The notes beneath the pieces are model-generated. The model did no database searches, had not been told where the DNA came from, and saw nothing but the letters and a program-made list of their open reading frames with translations. From contig CM034389.1 of assembly GCA_019925095.2 (NCBI GenBank), positions 23,237,435 to 23,301,434 on the forward strand: a DNA stretch of 64,000 nt, in the 5' to 3' direction. Positions 10,627 through 21,644 of this stretch are shown here, one piece after another (the stretch's first letter is position 1; every line of letters begins with the position of its first letter). Both the position numbers and the translations under genes were made by a program. Source of the DNA: Dendrolimus kikuchii (Eukaryota; Arthropoda; Insecta; Lepidoptera; Lasiocampidae).

Positions 10627-12030
10627 TTATGCCCTAAGCCAGTACATGCCGGCCCGGATCCTAGTATAGTCTGGGAGAGCTTCAGTAGGTCCTACTGCAG
10701 CAATAGCTGGGCAGCGGTCATACAGGTATTTGTAGCAAACATCACGGACATTCTGGGCTGTTACAGATTCAATACGGGCATCCAATTCATGGAGAGGAAT
10801 ACGGCGATTATAACACAGCATTTGACGGCCAATATCTTCACAAACAGGGGTTGTGCCATCGAGTTGCAAAAGCATATTTGTCTTCAATAAATTCTTGGCA
10901 CGGTCAACCTCTCCTTCTGTGACAGATGTACAAAGTTTCATCCATTCCTTTTGGATGTTATATACTATATCATCTATTTGCATTGGTTCTGCTACAAAGT
11001 AAATGCCCCATAGACCAGTGTCCTTATAGCATGTGTTGAAGGACTGGAAGCTATGGCAAAGGTTTTCAATTGAGGCTGCTCTTGCTAAGTATGATGCATT
11101 GTTCGCACCACCACCTTGAGAACGATCCCATGCTCCAATAAGGGTATTGGCCACCATTAAAGGAATGTTATCAGCATCGGTCCACCCTGCTCCCTCTACT
11201 GCAATAGCTATATGAGCCAAAGGCATTGAATCATCACGGACACGAATTTCAGAGCCTGTGTAACGGCACGGTGCAAGCTCTGGTATGTCAAGAGCTGTAT
11301 TCTTAAGACCACTGAAGTGTTTATTCGCTAGGTCCACTAATCTTTCATGTTCAACTCCACCTGCACCAGAAAGGACAATCCTAGCAGGCTGGTAATGAGT
11401 CTTAATGTAGTTTTGGAGGTCAGCCTTTGAGATTTTCTTGATGTTCTTAGTAGGTCCAAGGATGGTCTGGCCTAATGGTGTTCCTTGAAAGGCGGTGGCA
11501 TGGAGATGGTCGAAAACAACTTCTTGGAGGTTGCTTTCTACATCCTGCATTTCGCGGAGAATGACTCCACGTTCTCGTTCGATTTCGGGTTCGGCAAGTG
11601 ATGAATTCTGGATGATATCTGCAAGGATCTCGACCGCGACTGGTACGTCATTGGCGAGGCATTTGGCGTAGAACACGGTCTGTTCGCGGGATGTGTAAGC
11701 ATTTAAATGTGCTCCCATATTCTCAACGAGTAATTCTAAATCAGTCTGCGATCTTTTGCTCGTGCCTTTGAAAGCCATGTGTTCTAGGAAATGAGCGACT
11801 CCATTGTTCTTGGATGTTTCATACCTTGATCCGGCATCGATCCATAGGCCTACTGTTGCGGTGGGTGCGCCGGAATCTTCGGTGGCAACGCGAAAACCAT
11901 TATCAAGCACTGTAAGTCTTGTTGGTGGGACGTTAACTAACGCCTGTTTGTACCCAACAGCCGTCGCCAAAAAACGCACTTGATTTCCCTGTTTCGGGAG
12001 TAATCTCAACGTTGTCGCTACTTTCAGCAT
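10627..12030 (-). CDS. PMPCB: Mitochondrial processing peptidase beta subunit
   Basis: A complete 467-residue M16-family protein in a single exon; the usual length is 460-490. The zinc site is intact: HFLEH at residues 80-84 (HxxEH) and Glu160 in ILREMQ, 76 residues after His84 as in yeast MPP beta. The Arg-rich N-terminus ([17 protein letters not shown]) looks like a matrix targeting presequence. The enzyme, with the alpha subunit, removes presequences from imported proteins in the matrix. The intact site argues against a purely structural UQCRC1 core protein, though bifunctional use cannot be excluded. The start is the first ATG, at 12030. The upstream neighbour, SLC25A32, is divergent and also mitochondrial. 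Confidence 0.95.
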   Translation of the reverse strand: MLKVATTLRLLPKQGNQVRFLATAVGYKQALVNVPPTRLTVLDNGFRVATEDSGAPTATVGLWIDAGSRYETSKNNGVAHFLEHMAFKGTSKRSQTDLELLVENMGAHLNAYTSREQTVFYAKCLANDVPVAVEILADIIQNSSLAEPEIERERGVILREMQDVESNLQEVVFDHLHATAFQGTPLGQTILGPTKNIKKISKADLQNYIKTHYQPARIVLSGAGGVEHERLVDLANKHFSGLKNTALDIPELAPCRYTGSEIRVRDDSMPLAHIAIAVEGAGWTDADNIPLMVANTLIGAWDRSQGGGANNASYLARAASIENLCHSFQSFNTCYKDTGLWGIYFVAEPMQIDDIVYNIQKEWMKLCTSVTEGEVDRAKNLLKTNMLLQLDGTTPVCEDIGRQMLCYNRRIPLHELDARIESVTAQNVRDVCYKYLYDRCPAIAAVGPTEALPDYTRIRAGMYWLRA

Positions 12031-12199
12031 TTTTATGTCGAGCCTTGCACTATTTGTTAATTTTTCTTTCTTTCTGTTTTACGTAATAAATGGGCAATAG
12101 TTCCACGGCTGACGGCTGTCAAAAAAAGGTGAAGAAAATTTATTGCCAGAACATAATATATTTAATTCTACTAAAAATTTTTACGGATGTCGGTATAAT
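12031..12199 (-). promoter_or_regulatory. PMPCB 5' flank
   Basis: This stretch should hold the 5' UTR and core promoter. I see no TATA box at a convincing distance; the region directly upstream of the ATG is T-rich on the plus strand with CTTT repeats. Boundaries are inferred. Confidence 0.3.
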
Positions 12200-12358
12200 T
12201 ACCTGGACTAAAAAAAATTATATAGTATTCATCTCCTATTGGTGAGTTTAATTAACAACTCACTTATGATTGAGTCATACTGCACATTCACTACTATGTT
12301 CCACGCTTTCAACATAAAAAAGTCAGTTGCAGTCGGAGCTGTCATTTTAGTCCAGGTA
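12200..12358. repeat. 159-bp MITE with 14-bp perfect terminal inverted repeats
   Basis: TACCTGGACTAAAA (12200-12213) is exactly inverted at 12345-12358. No coding capacity; a target duplication is not clear. It sits just upstream of PMPCB and could lie within its promoter region. Confidence 0.65.
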
Positions 12359-13380
12359 TTTAAAAATTATAGGTACTAACTGCAATCGCCTTATAAGTAG
12401 CCAAAAGCCATAAGCAGGTCAGGACCGAGTTTTATTGAGCTACTAGGATATGCCCGCGACATTTTTCACTGGATTTCCGGACACAATATATAACAGCATT
12501 TAAAAAGAATGTAAGCTATCGTTTTAGTAGAAGCTGTGTAGGAATAAATTAATTTTTATGCACCCAAACAACTTCAAACCACTCCCGGGATAAAGAGTAG
12601 CGCAGATTTGAAGACTAAGAATTAGCAGTCGATCGACGGAAACCGCATCGAAATCGACTCAGTAGTTTTGTCGTGAAACCCGAATAAACAGACGAGAAAT
12701 CTAAAAAAAATGCATAGTGTTCTCCATAGTTTATATAGTCTATTCCAATTGTTTTTTTTAATAGCTTCAATGTACAGACATGGCATGTTTAAAATACACA
12801 CATACATACATAACTTTACGCCAGTTCCCTTGCGGGGTAGGCACGAACAATAGAACGCCATTCAGCCTTATTCTTACACATGTTTAAAATGTTAATAATA
12901 ATATTAAAATATTGTAGAGTTAGTGAGTATCTTAGCTATTCTACGACTGGAATAGACTATAAGTACAATATATAGACTATGATCAAGGTTTTGGTACTAA
13001 CTCTGATGTTGCAAATATCCGTAGATGAACGTAAAAACTTTCCATCAGGTGGGCCGTCAACCTTCCTGCAGTACTAGAATAGAAAAGTTTCCATGGCCAA
13101 AAAAATTAAAATCTGACCTTTCGTCGCCTCTTCCTAATAGTTTAATGTGCATGGTTTCATATGAATTAAGCAAATTTTACATACAATTAAATTTATCTTA
13201 ATCTAATAGTTTTGTTTCTAGCAGTATATCAATGTTTATAGTTTTTGAATTAATGACTGTTTCCTATTTTTGTCTGTAATTATTTTTTATTTAAATGCTG
13301 TTTAATAACATAATATTTAATTTAAACTAAAATACTAAATAAACGGTAAACGTAGTGTCGGACACACTCCAGCCCGATGA
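12359..13380. other. Intergenic repeat-rich DNA
   Basis: It holds an 84-base minus-strand scrap of the ATGT-tailed LINE end (12797-12880) and a decayed LINE tail at 13008-13075 (GTTGCAAATATCCGTAG, later CCATCAGGTGGGCCGTC) of the type shared by the 20236-21066 LINE and its derivatives. No host gene is seen. Confidence 0.5.
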
Positions 13381-13510
13381 ACCGACGACCTGTGCAAGGT
13401 CGCCGATAAGCGCTGGATGAGGAAAACAGAGGACAGGGATGAGTGGCGCCGTCTTGGGGAGGCTTACGTCCAGCAGTGGACTACGAATGGCTGACGACGA
13501 CGACTTAATG
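13381..13510 (+). pseudogene. LINE ORF2 C-terminal remnant
   Basis: In frame to a stop at 13492-13494 it reads TDDLCKVADKRWMRKTEDRD then EWRRLGEAYVQQWTTNG, the ending of a widespread insect LINE reverse transcriptase, followed by GAC repeats. A stop codon directly precedes it, so only about 37 codons survive. A second trace of this 3' end lies near 45560-45600. Confidence 0.65.
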
Positions 13511-14401
13511 AATGCAATCGTATTTGGTCAGTGGCTAAGGTAAATATATAATACATAAATACGATACTCCCCAAATTATTCGGGGTCGTATTGAAAGGAG
13601 GAGCAGTAAACTGTTTAGGCTGTTTTTACAGTCTAATATATAAAACATAATTTTCTACTTTTTAAGTCTCTTTTTATTATACGTGGAAACTTTCCCATTT
13701 TGACGTTTAAAATAACGTTGCCAAATTGAAAAAACCGACCAAATAGGTTCTTTTTGTGTTTGTTCTGTTCAATTCGTCAACATGGGATGAGTAAAAATAA
13801 TAATCATTCTCAACTAATATCCAAATAATAAAATAAAGTAGCAAAATGAAAAAGATAATAATGCTTTATGTTTTATTAACCCATCTGTTTTAATGTTAAG
13901 ACAAAAAATCCAAAAATCTGTTCAGTAGAACCTTACATACAAAAGATCTATTTCATTGCATCATCTTTAACGTTCCGTTTCGACATTATGAGATTTTTAG
14001 ACACGGAAAAATAAAGTAAAGAAAGTGTTTGATTGTCACGTATTCATTCTCAATACATGTCAATTTTTAAAAATAATAAAATAAAAGTAATTTTTCCTCA
14101 TTTAACTTTCTGTTTTAGTGTTACGTATATTTTATTTACATCTTAATTTATTGAAAAAATAAATAATTAAGGGAAACGGAATGTTACATCTAATTACTTG
14201 TCGAAACGCTGAACGCTCATTTCTTTATCGGTCGTAATTTTTTCGTAAGAGGAGTACGAAAGCAATAATGTTTAGTGAAGATTCTACAGTATTCAGTTTC
14301 GTTAAAGATTTTTGGGACAGTGTGTGCCGGTAGATATAATTAAAAATAGGGATCGCGCAAGATGCTAATAAATTTTTTAACTGTGATCTAGTAAATTCAT
14401 C
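13511..14401 (+). promoter_or_regulatory. Intergenic DNA and SLC25A32 5' flank
   Basis: AT-rich with no bounded repeat recognised. The right end must include the SLC25A32 promoter and 5' UTR. An in-frame TGA at 14384-14386 shows that translation cannot begin further upstream without splicing. Confidence 0.4.
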
Positions 14402-14552
14402 ATGACCACAATGAAGAGCCCTAATTCGTCGTCAACCAAACTTGCTTTACTCAGCCACATCAAATACGAGCACCTGGTAGCTGGTATATCGGGTGGTGTC
14501 ACATCAACACTCATACTGCACCCTTTGGATTTAATAAAAATTAGATTTGCTG
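14402..14552 (+). CDS. SLC25A32: SLC25A32 exon 1 (mitochondrial folate/flavin-type carrier)
   Basis: Starts at ATG 14402 (an in-frame stop lies 18 bases upstream; a second Met is residue 4) and ends before GTAAGT at 14553, leaving one base of a codon. It encodes a short N-terminus, then [20 protein letters not shown] as transmembrane helix 1 and the first carrier signature HPLDLIKIR (Px[DE]xx[KR]). The match to SLC25A32 (KYENLVAGVSGG ... HPLDLVKIRFA) is close. The protein is an inner-membrane carrier related to human SLC25A32, linked to folate and FAD import, and to yeast Flx1. The exact substrate in this species is inferred. Confidence 0.93.
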
Positions 14553-16041
14553 GTAAGTTGCAATTGCAAATTTATAATAAAAATGCCATGTGAGTGGTCT
14601 CGTGATATAATTCGAGGTTAAAATTTATCTTTTATTAACTATTAATCGTCTCTGTTATCAATACCGATAGATTTATATATCTAAATCTGGTTTTCAATTG
14701 GTTTTTTCATGAATTTATAATGACCTTGCACTTCATGCAGAAAAAGCCTGCAGCTTTGTTTACATTCCACAGATAACTTCCTTACTGATGCAACTCAGCT
14801 GGTTTGTTGAAGTTTCACAAGTTAATTATTTAGTCGAAAGAATTTATATTATTAACATAATGTTGAAATGTATTTTAAATTCAAAGCCTATGTATTGGTG
14901 AACTACTCAATAGAATTTGGTACTTAAGCCTTTAAACATTATTATAATGTAGTATGTATGACCTTTTACAAGCTTTTTATTCCTTTATACTATACAATAT
15001 TCAAGAGTTCTTTGTTCAATGCCTTCAACTTTGATAATAACTTGTGCACTGTGTATTTTGACTGATTATATTTTTTATGTTTTGGTGTAGATTAGACTTA
15101 AAATTAACAGGTCTAATGTTGGAGCATACTCAGAAGATATTTATACACAAGGGTCTTACAAACTTAAGTGCTCATGATTGATGGCATGTTCCTATTTTAC
15201 TATTAATTTACATTCCTTACCATCAGTTGAGTTTTGACAATACTTGTATAGAGCTTATGTCAAATTTTAACCAATAGGGAAATAAACATTTGGTAAGATA
15301 TAGGACTGGCCATGAAATTTATCATTGAAAACTACTCCTATCTGTATCACTGATGATAATTAAAACATATTTGTGACTCTATATACAAATTTCGAGTTTA
15401 ATTGAAGAATAATCACAAGGCTGACAGGTAATTGAACTTATAATCATAAGTACAGTCTGATATTCTTTCATTTAGTTCTAGAATCTAAAAATTGAGATTG
15501 ACCTGGTATTGGTCTTTTAACCTCAATTTTTTAGTTTGGAGACTCGCAAATATGTTTTCATTCCCTTCCTTGTAGACTAACTACTCAGCTGTAGTGGGTA
15601 GTAAAAGTCTACAGGTACTTCATTCATCCAAATTTGCCAAATACCTAAAAGTTATAACTATCTGTTCAGTATAAAGCAAGTTTCCTTCCAATGTGGCCTA
15701 GGTGGTTGAGTTTAGTTTTATGTAATACCTTTTTGCAAAGTTTAGTAGTGTATCACTAGCTATGGGACCCAAAAATGGCTACTTTTGGAGAATTACATTG
15801 TGTAATTGACATGTTGGTAGTTATAAAAAATGGCATAGTGTTTCACATTATTTTACCACTTGTTCATATTTATAAACAAATCTGCAAAAGTATTAAACTC
15901 TCTGGGGTTTTTGGTCTACAGTGGCATTATAACTGCCAGCCTCTATAATAACAAAATAAATAACAACTTCCATGTAGACAGACACACATCATTGTTCAGG
16001 ATTGTAACATGTGTTTTTTTTTAATAGCAGTGTATTGAATA
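14553..16041. other. SLC25A32 intron 1, first part
   Basis: Intron sequence with a diverged MITE copy (15185-15313, related to 1957-2094). No coding sequence is recognised. Confidence 0.6.
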
Positions 16042-16072
16042 TCCCTATTAATATTATAAATGCGAAAGTAAC

Positions 16073-16105
<33 letters not shown>

Positions 16106-17201
16106 TCCATTTTCACGTAAAAACTACTGGACCGATTTGGCTGAAACTCAGTATATATATATTTTCGATGCCGAGAATGAACATAGGATACGTTTTATCC
16201 CGGAAAATGGGATAGTTTCCGGGATAAAAGTATATTTGTCTCTCTGTTTGTTATCCTTTTACGGAAAGACTTTTGGACCGATTTGGCTGATACTCGGTAC
16301 ATATGTAATTTGAATACCGAGGGTGGACATGGGATATTTTTCATCCCGGATAATGGGATAGATTTTGGGATAGATTTATGTAAAGATTATCCCAAAAGTG
16401 GGACAGGCTTTGGTTGGTTTTGTGATTTGCCATTTTCATCATTTTGGTTATTTTGTCCTTTTTTGCCTTTTTGCCCTTTTGCTCTTTTGCCCTTTTGACC
16501 TTTTGCCCTTTTGTCCTTGGGCCCGTTAGCCCTTTTGCCCTTCTGCTCTTAAGCCCTTTTGCGCTTTTGCCCTTTTGCCCTTTTACCCTTTTGCCCTTTT
16601 GCCCTTTTTCCCTTTTGCCCTTTTGCCCTTTTGCCCTTTTGCCCTTTTGCCCTTTTGCCCTTTTGCCCTTTTGCCCTTTTGCCCTTTTGCCCTTTTTCCC
16701 TTTTGCCCTTTTGCCCTTTTGCCCTTTTGCCCTTTTGCCCTTTTGCCCTTTTGCCCTTTTGCCCTTTTGCCCTTTTGCCCTTTTGCCCTTTTGCCCTTTT
16801 GCCCTTTTGCCCTTTTGCCCTTTTGCCCTTTTGCCCTTTTGCCCTTTTGTAAGTTTTGTAGTTGTCATTGACGGGGGATAGATAAATAAAACTAGAACTA
16901 TTTGTAATAGAGGATGAAAGTTTGGATGAGACCAATCATTTCTCAAGTTCATAGATATAACAATGCATCTCCTATAAAAATGCGATAGTAACTCGATATG
17001 TCTTTCTGTTAAGTTTTCGGAAAACACTGGGAATACTGGATCGTTTTTATTGTAATTTTGTGTAAATGTAGTTTTAATGCCGAAAATGGACATGGACATG
17101 GACAACTCATGACAAGAGATCGGCATTATGGTAAAGTTATGCAAAATTACAGTACAGGAACTAGAGGTTAACCCGCGGCGCAGCCGCGGGGTAAACTCTA
17201 G
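16042..17201 (+). mobile_element. Non-autonomous Helitron carrying an 8-bp minisatellite
   Basis: Begins TCCCTATTAATATTATAAAT after a host A and ends CTAG (17198-17201) before T. A 7-bp GC hairpin (17172-17178 with 17184-17190, loop CGCAG) sits eight bases before the end, the standard Helitron 3' structure. Inside are a CTGT microsatellite (about 16075-16104), the phrase ACTGGACCGATTTGGCTGA and the minisatellite below. No Rep/helicase is encoded, so it must be mobilised in trans. Confidence 0.8.
16456..16852. repeat. (GCCCTTTT)n minisatellite, about 50 units
   Basis: An 8-bp unit repeats for about 400 bp, with imperfect edges and a near-perfect core from about 16600 to 16850. The long frames across it (poly-KGQKGKRA on minus, poly-LLPFCPFA on plus) only reflect an 8-bp period with no stop codons and are not genes. 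The minus strand reads GGGCAAAA repeatedly, with G-runs spaced for G-quadruplex formation. Confidence 0.95.
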
Positions 17202-18657
17202 TATTGACATAATAGGAACTGTTTTCTCCTAGTTACTCATTGTGTTAATTCAGCTTAGGCCCTATTAATATAAAAGGAAGTAGTTAATCATGTTTATAAT
17301 TTAACTTGTGTATCATTTTGCATTATGGTAAAGTTATGCAAAATTATAGTACATTTTAGATTTTATTTAATTTATACAATACTAGGGAATGCCTGCGACC
17401 TCATCCACACTTGACTTGAAATTCCCGTGGGATTCCTGGGACACAAAGTATAGCAGAATTTAAAAAAGAATGCAAGCCATTGTGTGTTGGAATAAGCTAA
17501 TTTTTATGCATTTAAAAAACTTCAAACCCACTCCCAGGAAAAAATCATACATTGTATTATATAAAATTTGATATGGATCAGTGAAAAATCACATTGAAAT
17601 TCGTTTTTCTTTAATATGGTCATTTTAAATAATTCCTAGAAAACTTCTCGTGGGATTCTCAGAATAAAAAGTAACACACATTTTAAGTCTAGGAATTTGC
17701 TGTTGAACAGTGAAAATTGCGTTGAAATCGGCGTAGTAGTTTTTATGTGAATCACATAGAAAAAACCAACAAGAAATCTAAAAAAAAGGTTTTGTGTTGT
17801 CCATCATTAACATAGTGTATTCCAGTTGGTTTTTTTTTAAATAGCTTCAATGTACAGACATTACATGTATAGAATTTTATAAAATTATAGATTACTTTTA
17901 TCATTCATTGCGATACCATTTCTCCTACAAATATGATAACAGGCCATAACTGTCCGACTGTTGGGCTGGGGCCTCCCACTATAAGGGGAACGGACAGTAT
18001 ACCCACCATGCTTGTCCAAGGCGGCTTGGCAGGTTTGACACATCGGCTTTTTCGATGTGTAGATCATGATGTTTTCCTTCATCCTTGTTAGCATGTGGTA
18101 ATTGTAACAATATGCACATTAGGTCAGAAAACTGCCTAAGTAATGTATGCGTTCCGGCCAGGATCGAACCCACACCCATTTGAGTCCATAGTAATTTGTA
18201 AACTTATTGTGTTCACCGTTTCTGGTGAGTATGGGAGCAGGATTTTTACATTAAATTACATTTATTATAGGTGTTGTCTGTACCATACTTTTTAGGCCCA
18301 TTTAACCATTAGGTACATTTAACCAAAATGAAATAGAATACACTTACTATGATTAAATTTTGGACTAAGATGGTTATTAGATAAATAAAGAAATTTGAAT
18401 TTAACAAAAAGATATATCACAACTAAGTTTTATCAGCCTACTCCTCCTCAATAAATAGTTGAGCAGCTGAGTTTAACAAGGTTCACTATTCAACTCTTTT
18501 CTTTTTAAATCAGGCTCTGCATGATTTGTGTAAAGTAGAATCCATTTATAATGACATCGAAGGGAAGTGACAAACACATCATACTAAGTGGACATACAGA
18601 GCACAGACATATTTAGAAAATTATTATTATAAAATATAATTAATACATGAATGGAGC
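17202..18657. other. SLC25A32 intron 1, middle part
   Basis: Apart from the SINE at 17885-18180 it holds AT-rich intron sequence with traces of dispersed repeats. No exon is seen. Confidence 0.5.
17885..18180 (-). mobile_element. tRNA-derived SINE
   Basis: On the minus strand a B-box-like GGTTCGATCCTGGCC precedes a body with ATGAAGGAAAACATCATGAT and ends with the family 3' phrase GGACAGTTATGGCCTGTTAT. The copy at 53565-53830 matches through the body. The A box is not clear in this copy. Confidence 0.6.
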
Positions 18658-19204
18658 GTTAGGTAAACTTCTAGGCGCTAAGAACCTTAGCCAGAAGGCC
18701 CCAGCTTGCCATACACAACGCGGTGCTAGTACCTACGCTCACGTATGGAAGCAAGAGTTGGGTATGGAAGAGAGATCATGAAAGTAGAGTAAACTCGGTC
18801 GAGATGCGAGCACTGCGCAAAATCTGCGGAGTGACGCTCGCGGACTGCGTTCGTAATACCGAAGTAAGAAAGAGAGTTGGTCTGAAAGAGACTGTCGGGG
18901 TGAAGGTAAAGAAAGGAATGTTCCGATGGTTCGGGCATGTGGAAAGAATGACTAAACAGATATACAATGCAAAAGTGGATGGATGCAGAAGTCGTGGAAG
19001 GCCACGACACACCTTCCATGATCAAATTGATTGTGTACTAGCAGAAGGTGATATCGGGAGCCTTAAGAACAGACGAGCGTGCATGACAAGAGTTATGAAT
19101 GGCAAAGAAGCAAGTGAGGTGTGTAAGAATAAGCCTAAATGGCGCTCTGTTGTTCGTGCCTACCCCGCAAGGGAACTGGCGTGAAGTTATGTATGTATGT
19201 ATAA
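18658..19204 (+). pseudogene. LINE ORF2 C-terminal remnant, ATGT-tailed family
   Basis: An open frame of about 153 codons (18723-19184) encodes the RT-protein tail, including LTYGSKSWVWKRD, LRKICGVTLADCVRNTEV, FRWFGHVERM and YPARELA, then ATGTATGTATGT. Catalytic RT motifs lie upstream and are missing. It has a 12-base deletion around HVERM relative to the copy at 29697-30238. Confidence 0.8.
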
Positions 19205-20235
19205 TTAATACATTTAGTTCCAGACATCATTAAACATAAGAATTGCATCTAGCACTGTTATTTTTGTAGGAGAGTTGTTTTGATTAGAATCAAGACATTT
19301 AATCATGTTAAGTACAAGATTCTTTCTAAAATTGCTGTCATTGTCATAACCGGACGTAATTTATAAAAATAGGTAATAATAGCGACATGTCACTTATAAG
19401 CCAGGTCATTATATCACATTTTGTTATAAAATTATTTATGTGAAAACCAAACTAAGGTGTGTAATTACCTCATATTAAGCGGTTGGTCAACATAGGCAGA
19501 GTCAAAATAAAGGGATTATACTGTATCTAGTCTATGTCAAATATTCATGAATATTCAGGTTTTAGAGTAATCTTTAAGCACAGGTGTCAGCTAAATTGTA
19601 GGTCTCTGATTGACGCCAAACAAGGGAGTACTTATGACAGCTTAAAAATCATATTTTAGATAGATAGATAACACTTTATTGTACACCATTATAGAAACAC
19701 AGAAAAACTTATAGCCTAAAAATATTCCAAATGTGAACAATTGGCGGTCTTATAGCTAAGAGGCGGTCTTATAGCTAAGAAGCGATCTCTTCCAAACAAC
19801 CCGTGGCAGGAATAAAACATATTATATTGGTCAAAGGTGGTATACATGAATATTAGAGGATATGCAGTTACTTACATATATTTTATTTATTTATAAACAT
19901 ATAAGTATGTAAAATATTATATAAGAAAGAATTATACTTAATATACATATATAAATACACCTATTGATATTACATACGTACATATATATATACATAAAAA
20001 TATCAAACGTCACTATGTTGCAGGTAGTCATTTCACTAAATCTATGTTATTTAATATAAATCCATAGGCGTTGAGTTTTTACTATGTATTTAAAAATTAG
20101 AAAAAAATCAGGATGGCTAATTCAGATCAGCAGATTCTGAAAATGTATCTTTTAGAAATTTTGTCTGTCTATCTGTTAGAGCATCACGTGAAAACTACTA
20201 AACGGATTTAAATAAAACTCTATACAGAATTAGGT
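19205..20235. other. SLC25A32 intron 1: AT-rich, repeat traces
   Basis: Holds a duplicated GGCGGTCTTATAGCTAAGA (about 19742-19780) and a Helitron-like remnant (20078-20226) related to 9333-9874. No coding sequence. Confidence 0.5.
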
Positions 20236-21066
20236 TATTCTATCCGAATGGGGACGGCAAAATCTTGTCCAATTTAACCCCACGAAGACACAGGTCTGCG
20301 CATTCTCTGCAAAAAAGACCCCATTTGTCCCTGCGCCACAGTTTCAAGGAACACCCCTTATCATCTCCAACAGTATCGGGATTCTAGGGTTAATATAACG
20401 AACGACGTGCAGTTTCGGGGTCATCTGGAAGGCAAGGCTAAACATGCCTCAAAAAAGCTTGGTGTGCTATACCGGTCTAAGCAGTATTTCACCCGGCGGC
20501 AAAGACTTGTGCTTTACAAAGCACAAGTTAGGCCGCATATGGAATACTGCTCACAGTTATGGGCTGGAGCACCCGCTTACCAGACTAACCCTCTCGACTC
20601 CATCCAGCGTCGCGCCGTTCGTATAGTCGACGATCCCATACTAACAGGCGGTTTAGAATCGCTTAGCCTTCGGAGAGACTGCGTCCCTCTGCGTATTCTA
20701 CCGCCTGTACAACGGAGAGTGTTCCGAGGAACTGTTTGATCTGGTACCAACGCCTTATTTTTACAACTGCACCGCTCGCCATCGGCGGGGTGTTCACCCC
20801 CATTTCCTGGAGCTCCCACGCTCAACCACGCAACGGTTCTCTAGAAAGTTTATTCCGCGTACAACAATGATCTGGAGAGAACTTCCCGCTGAAGTTTTCC
20901 CTCTGCGCTACGACATGGGGCCGTTTAAGAAGGGCGTTATAAAATGTCTTAGAGGTCGGCAACGCGTTGGCAACGCCCCTGGTGTTGCAAACGTCCATAG
21001 GCGACGGTAACCACCTTCCATCAAGTGGGCCATCCGCCTGTTTGCCTGCTTCAGGCAATAAGAAAA
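20236..21066 (+). pseudogene. 5'-truncated CR1/Jockey-like LINE with 3' tail
   Basis: Frames encode the RT C-terminal region: NLVQFNPTKTQVCAFSAKK, VQFRGHLEGKAKHASKKLGV, LYKAQVRPHMEYCSQLWAGA and IQRRAVRIVDDP. After a one-base frameshift near 20697 come YRLYNGECSEELFDL and RYDMGPFKKG, with the stop at 21008-21010. A stop near 20395 also breaks it. The 3' tail (TCCATAGGCGACGG ... CCATCAAGTGGGCC ... CAATAAGAAAAAA) is shared with the short elements at 28790, 35920, 37258, 37772 and 54008. Confidence 0.85.
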
Positions 21067-21490
21067 AAGCTTATATCCCGAGTAGGTAACGGTTTTATCG
21101 CGATAAATAAAGCAAATTCTGTAGGATAGACGAATATATTTGAAAGGATGTAACAATAGCGTGTTATGTGCCTCTGTTGCAATATATTAACAAACGTCTT
21201 CATGACAACGTGAACGACTGTTTCCGTGACTTACCTAGTGTTTGATATTTTCAAACAAAAACAATTATAACAAATAATTCTTTTATAAACACAATAATTG
21301 TTCACCATTAAACAATATTATGTTTATTGTTGCTTTTTTGTTTAAACAAAAAATGACATTATACCCTCCGACTTTGTTTAATAAAACTTCACAGATAAAT
21401 ATCGGCCCTAAGTACTCGCCAAATAGGCCGCTTATCAGTATTTATATTTTATAATTATACTTCTAAGGGTTTTATCCGTTTTTCATATAG
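21067..21490. other. SLC25A32 intron 1, last part
   Basis: AT-rich intron ending in the acceptor TTTTTCATATAG (21479-21490). Nothing else recognised. Confidence 0.6.
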
Positions 21491-21644
21491 TAAACGACGG
21501 CAGGACCGCAACAGTGCCAAGGTACGATGGACTCGGTAGTGCCTTTGTCACCATCGTCAAGAAAGAGGGGTTCCGTGGACTGTACAGAGGAGTCACACCC
21601 AATGTGTGGGGTTCGGGATCAGCTTGGGGATTCTATTTCTTATT
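21491..21644 (+). CDS. SLC25A32: SLC25A32 exon 2
   Basis: Lies between CATATAG (21484-21490) and GTAAGT (21645). It completes the codon split after exon 1 (G plus TA gives Val) and leaves two bases. It encodes DGRTATVPRYDGLGSAFVTI then KKEGFRGLYRGVTPNVWGSG and SAWGFYFLF, the first matrix loop and helix 2 (human: [20 protein letters not shown]). Too short to stand out as an open frame, it was found by extending the exon 1 phase. Intron 1 upstream is 6.9 kb. Confidence 0.93.

Noticed and set aside
10627..12030. UQCRC1 (complex III core protein 1) instead of PMPCB
   Set aside because: HxxEH and the distal Glu are intact at MPP spacing, favouring a catalytic beta subunit; a dual role cannot be excluded.
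16341..17210. Long repetitive frames (Lys/Gly/Arg-rich on minus, Leu/Pro/Phe/Cys-rich on plus)
   Set aside because: They are translations of the 8-bp minisatellite in a Helitron; a stop-free 8-bp unit opens several frames at once.
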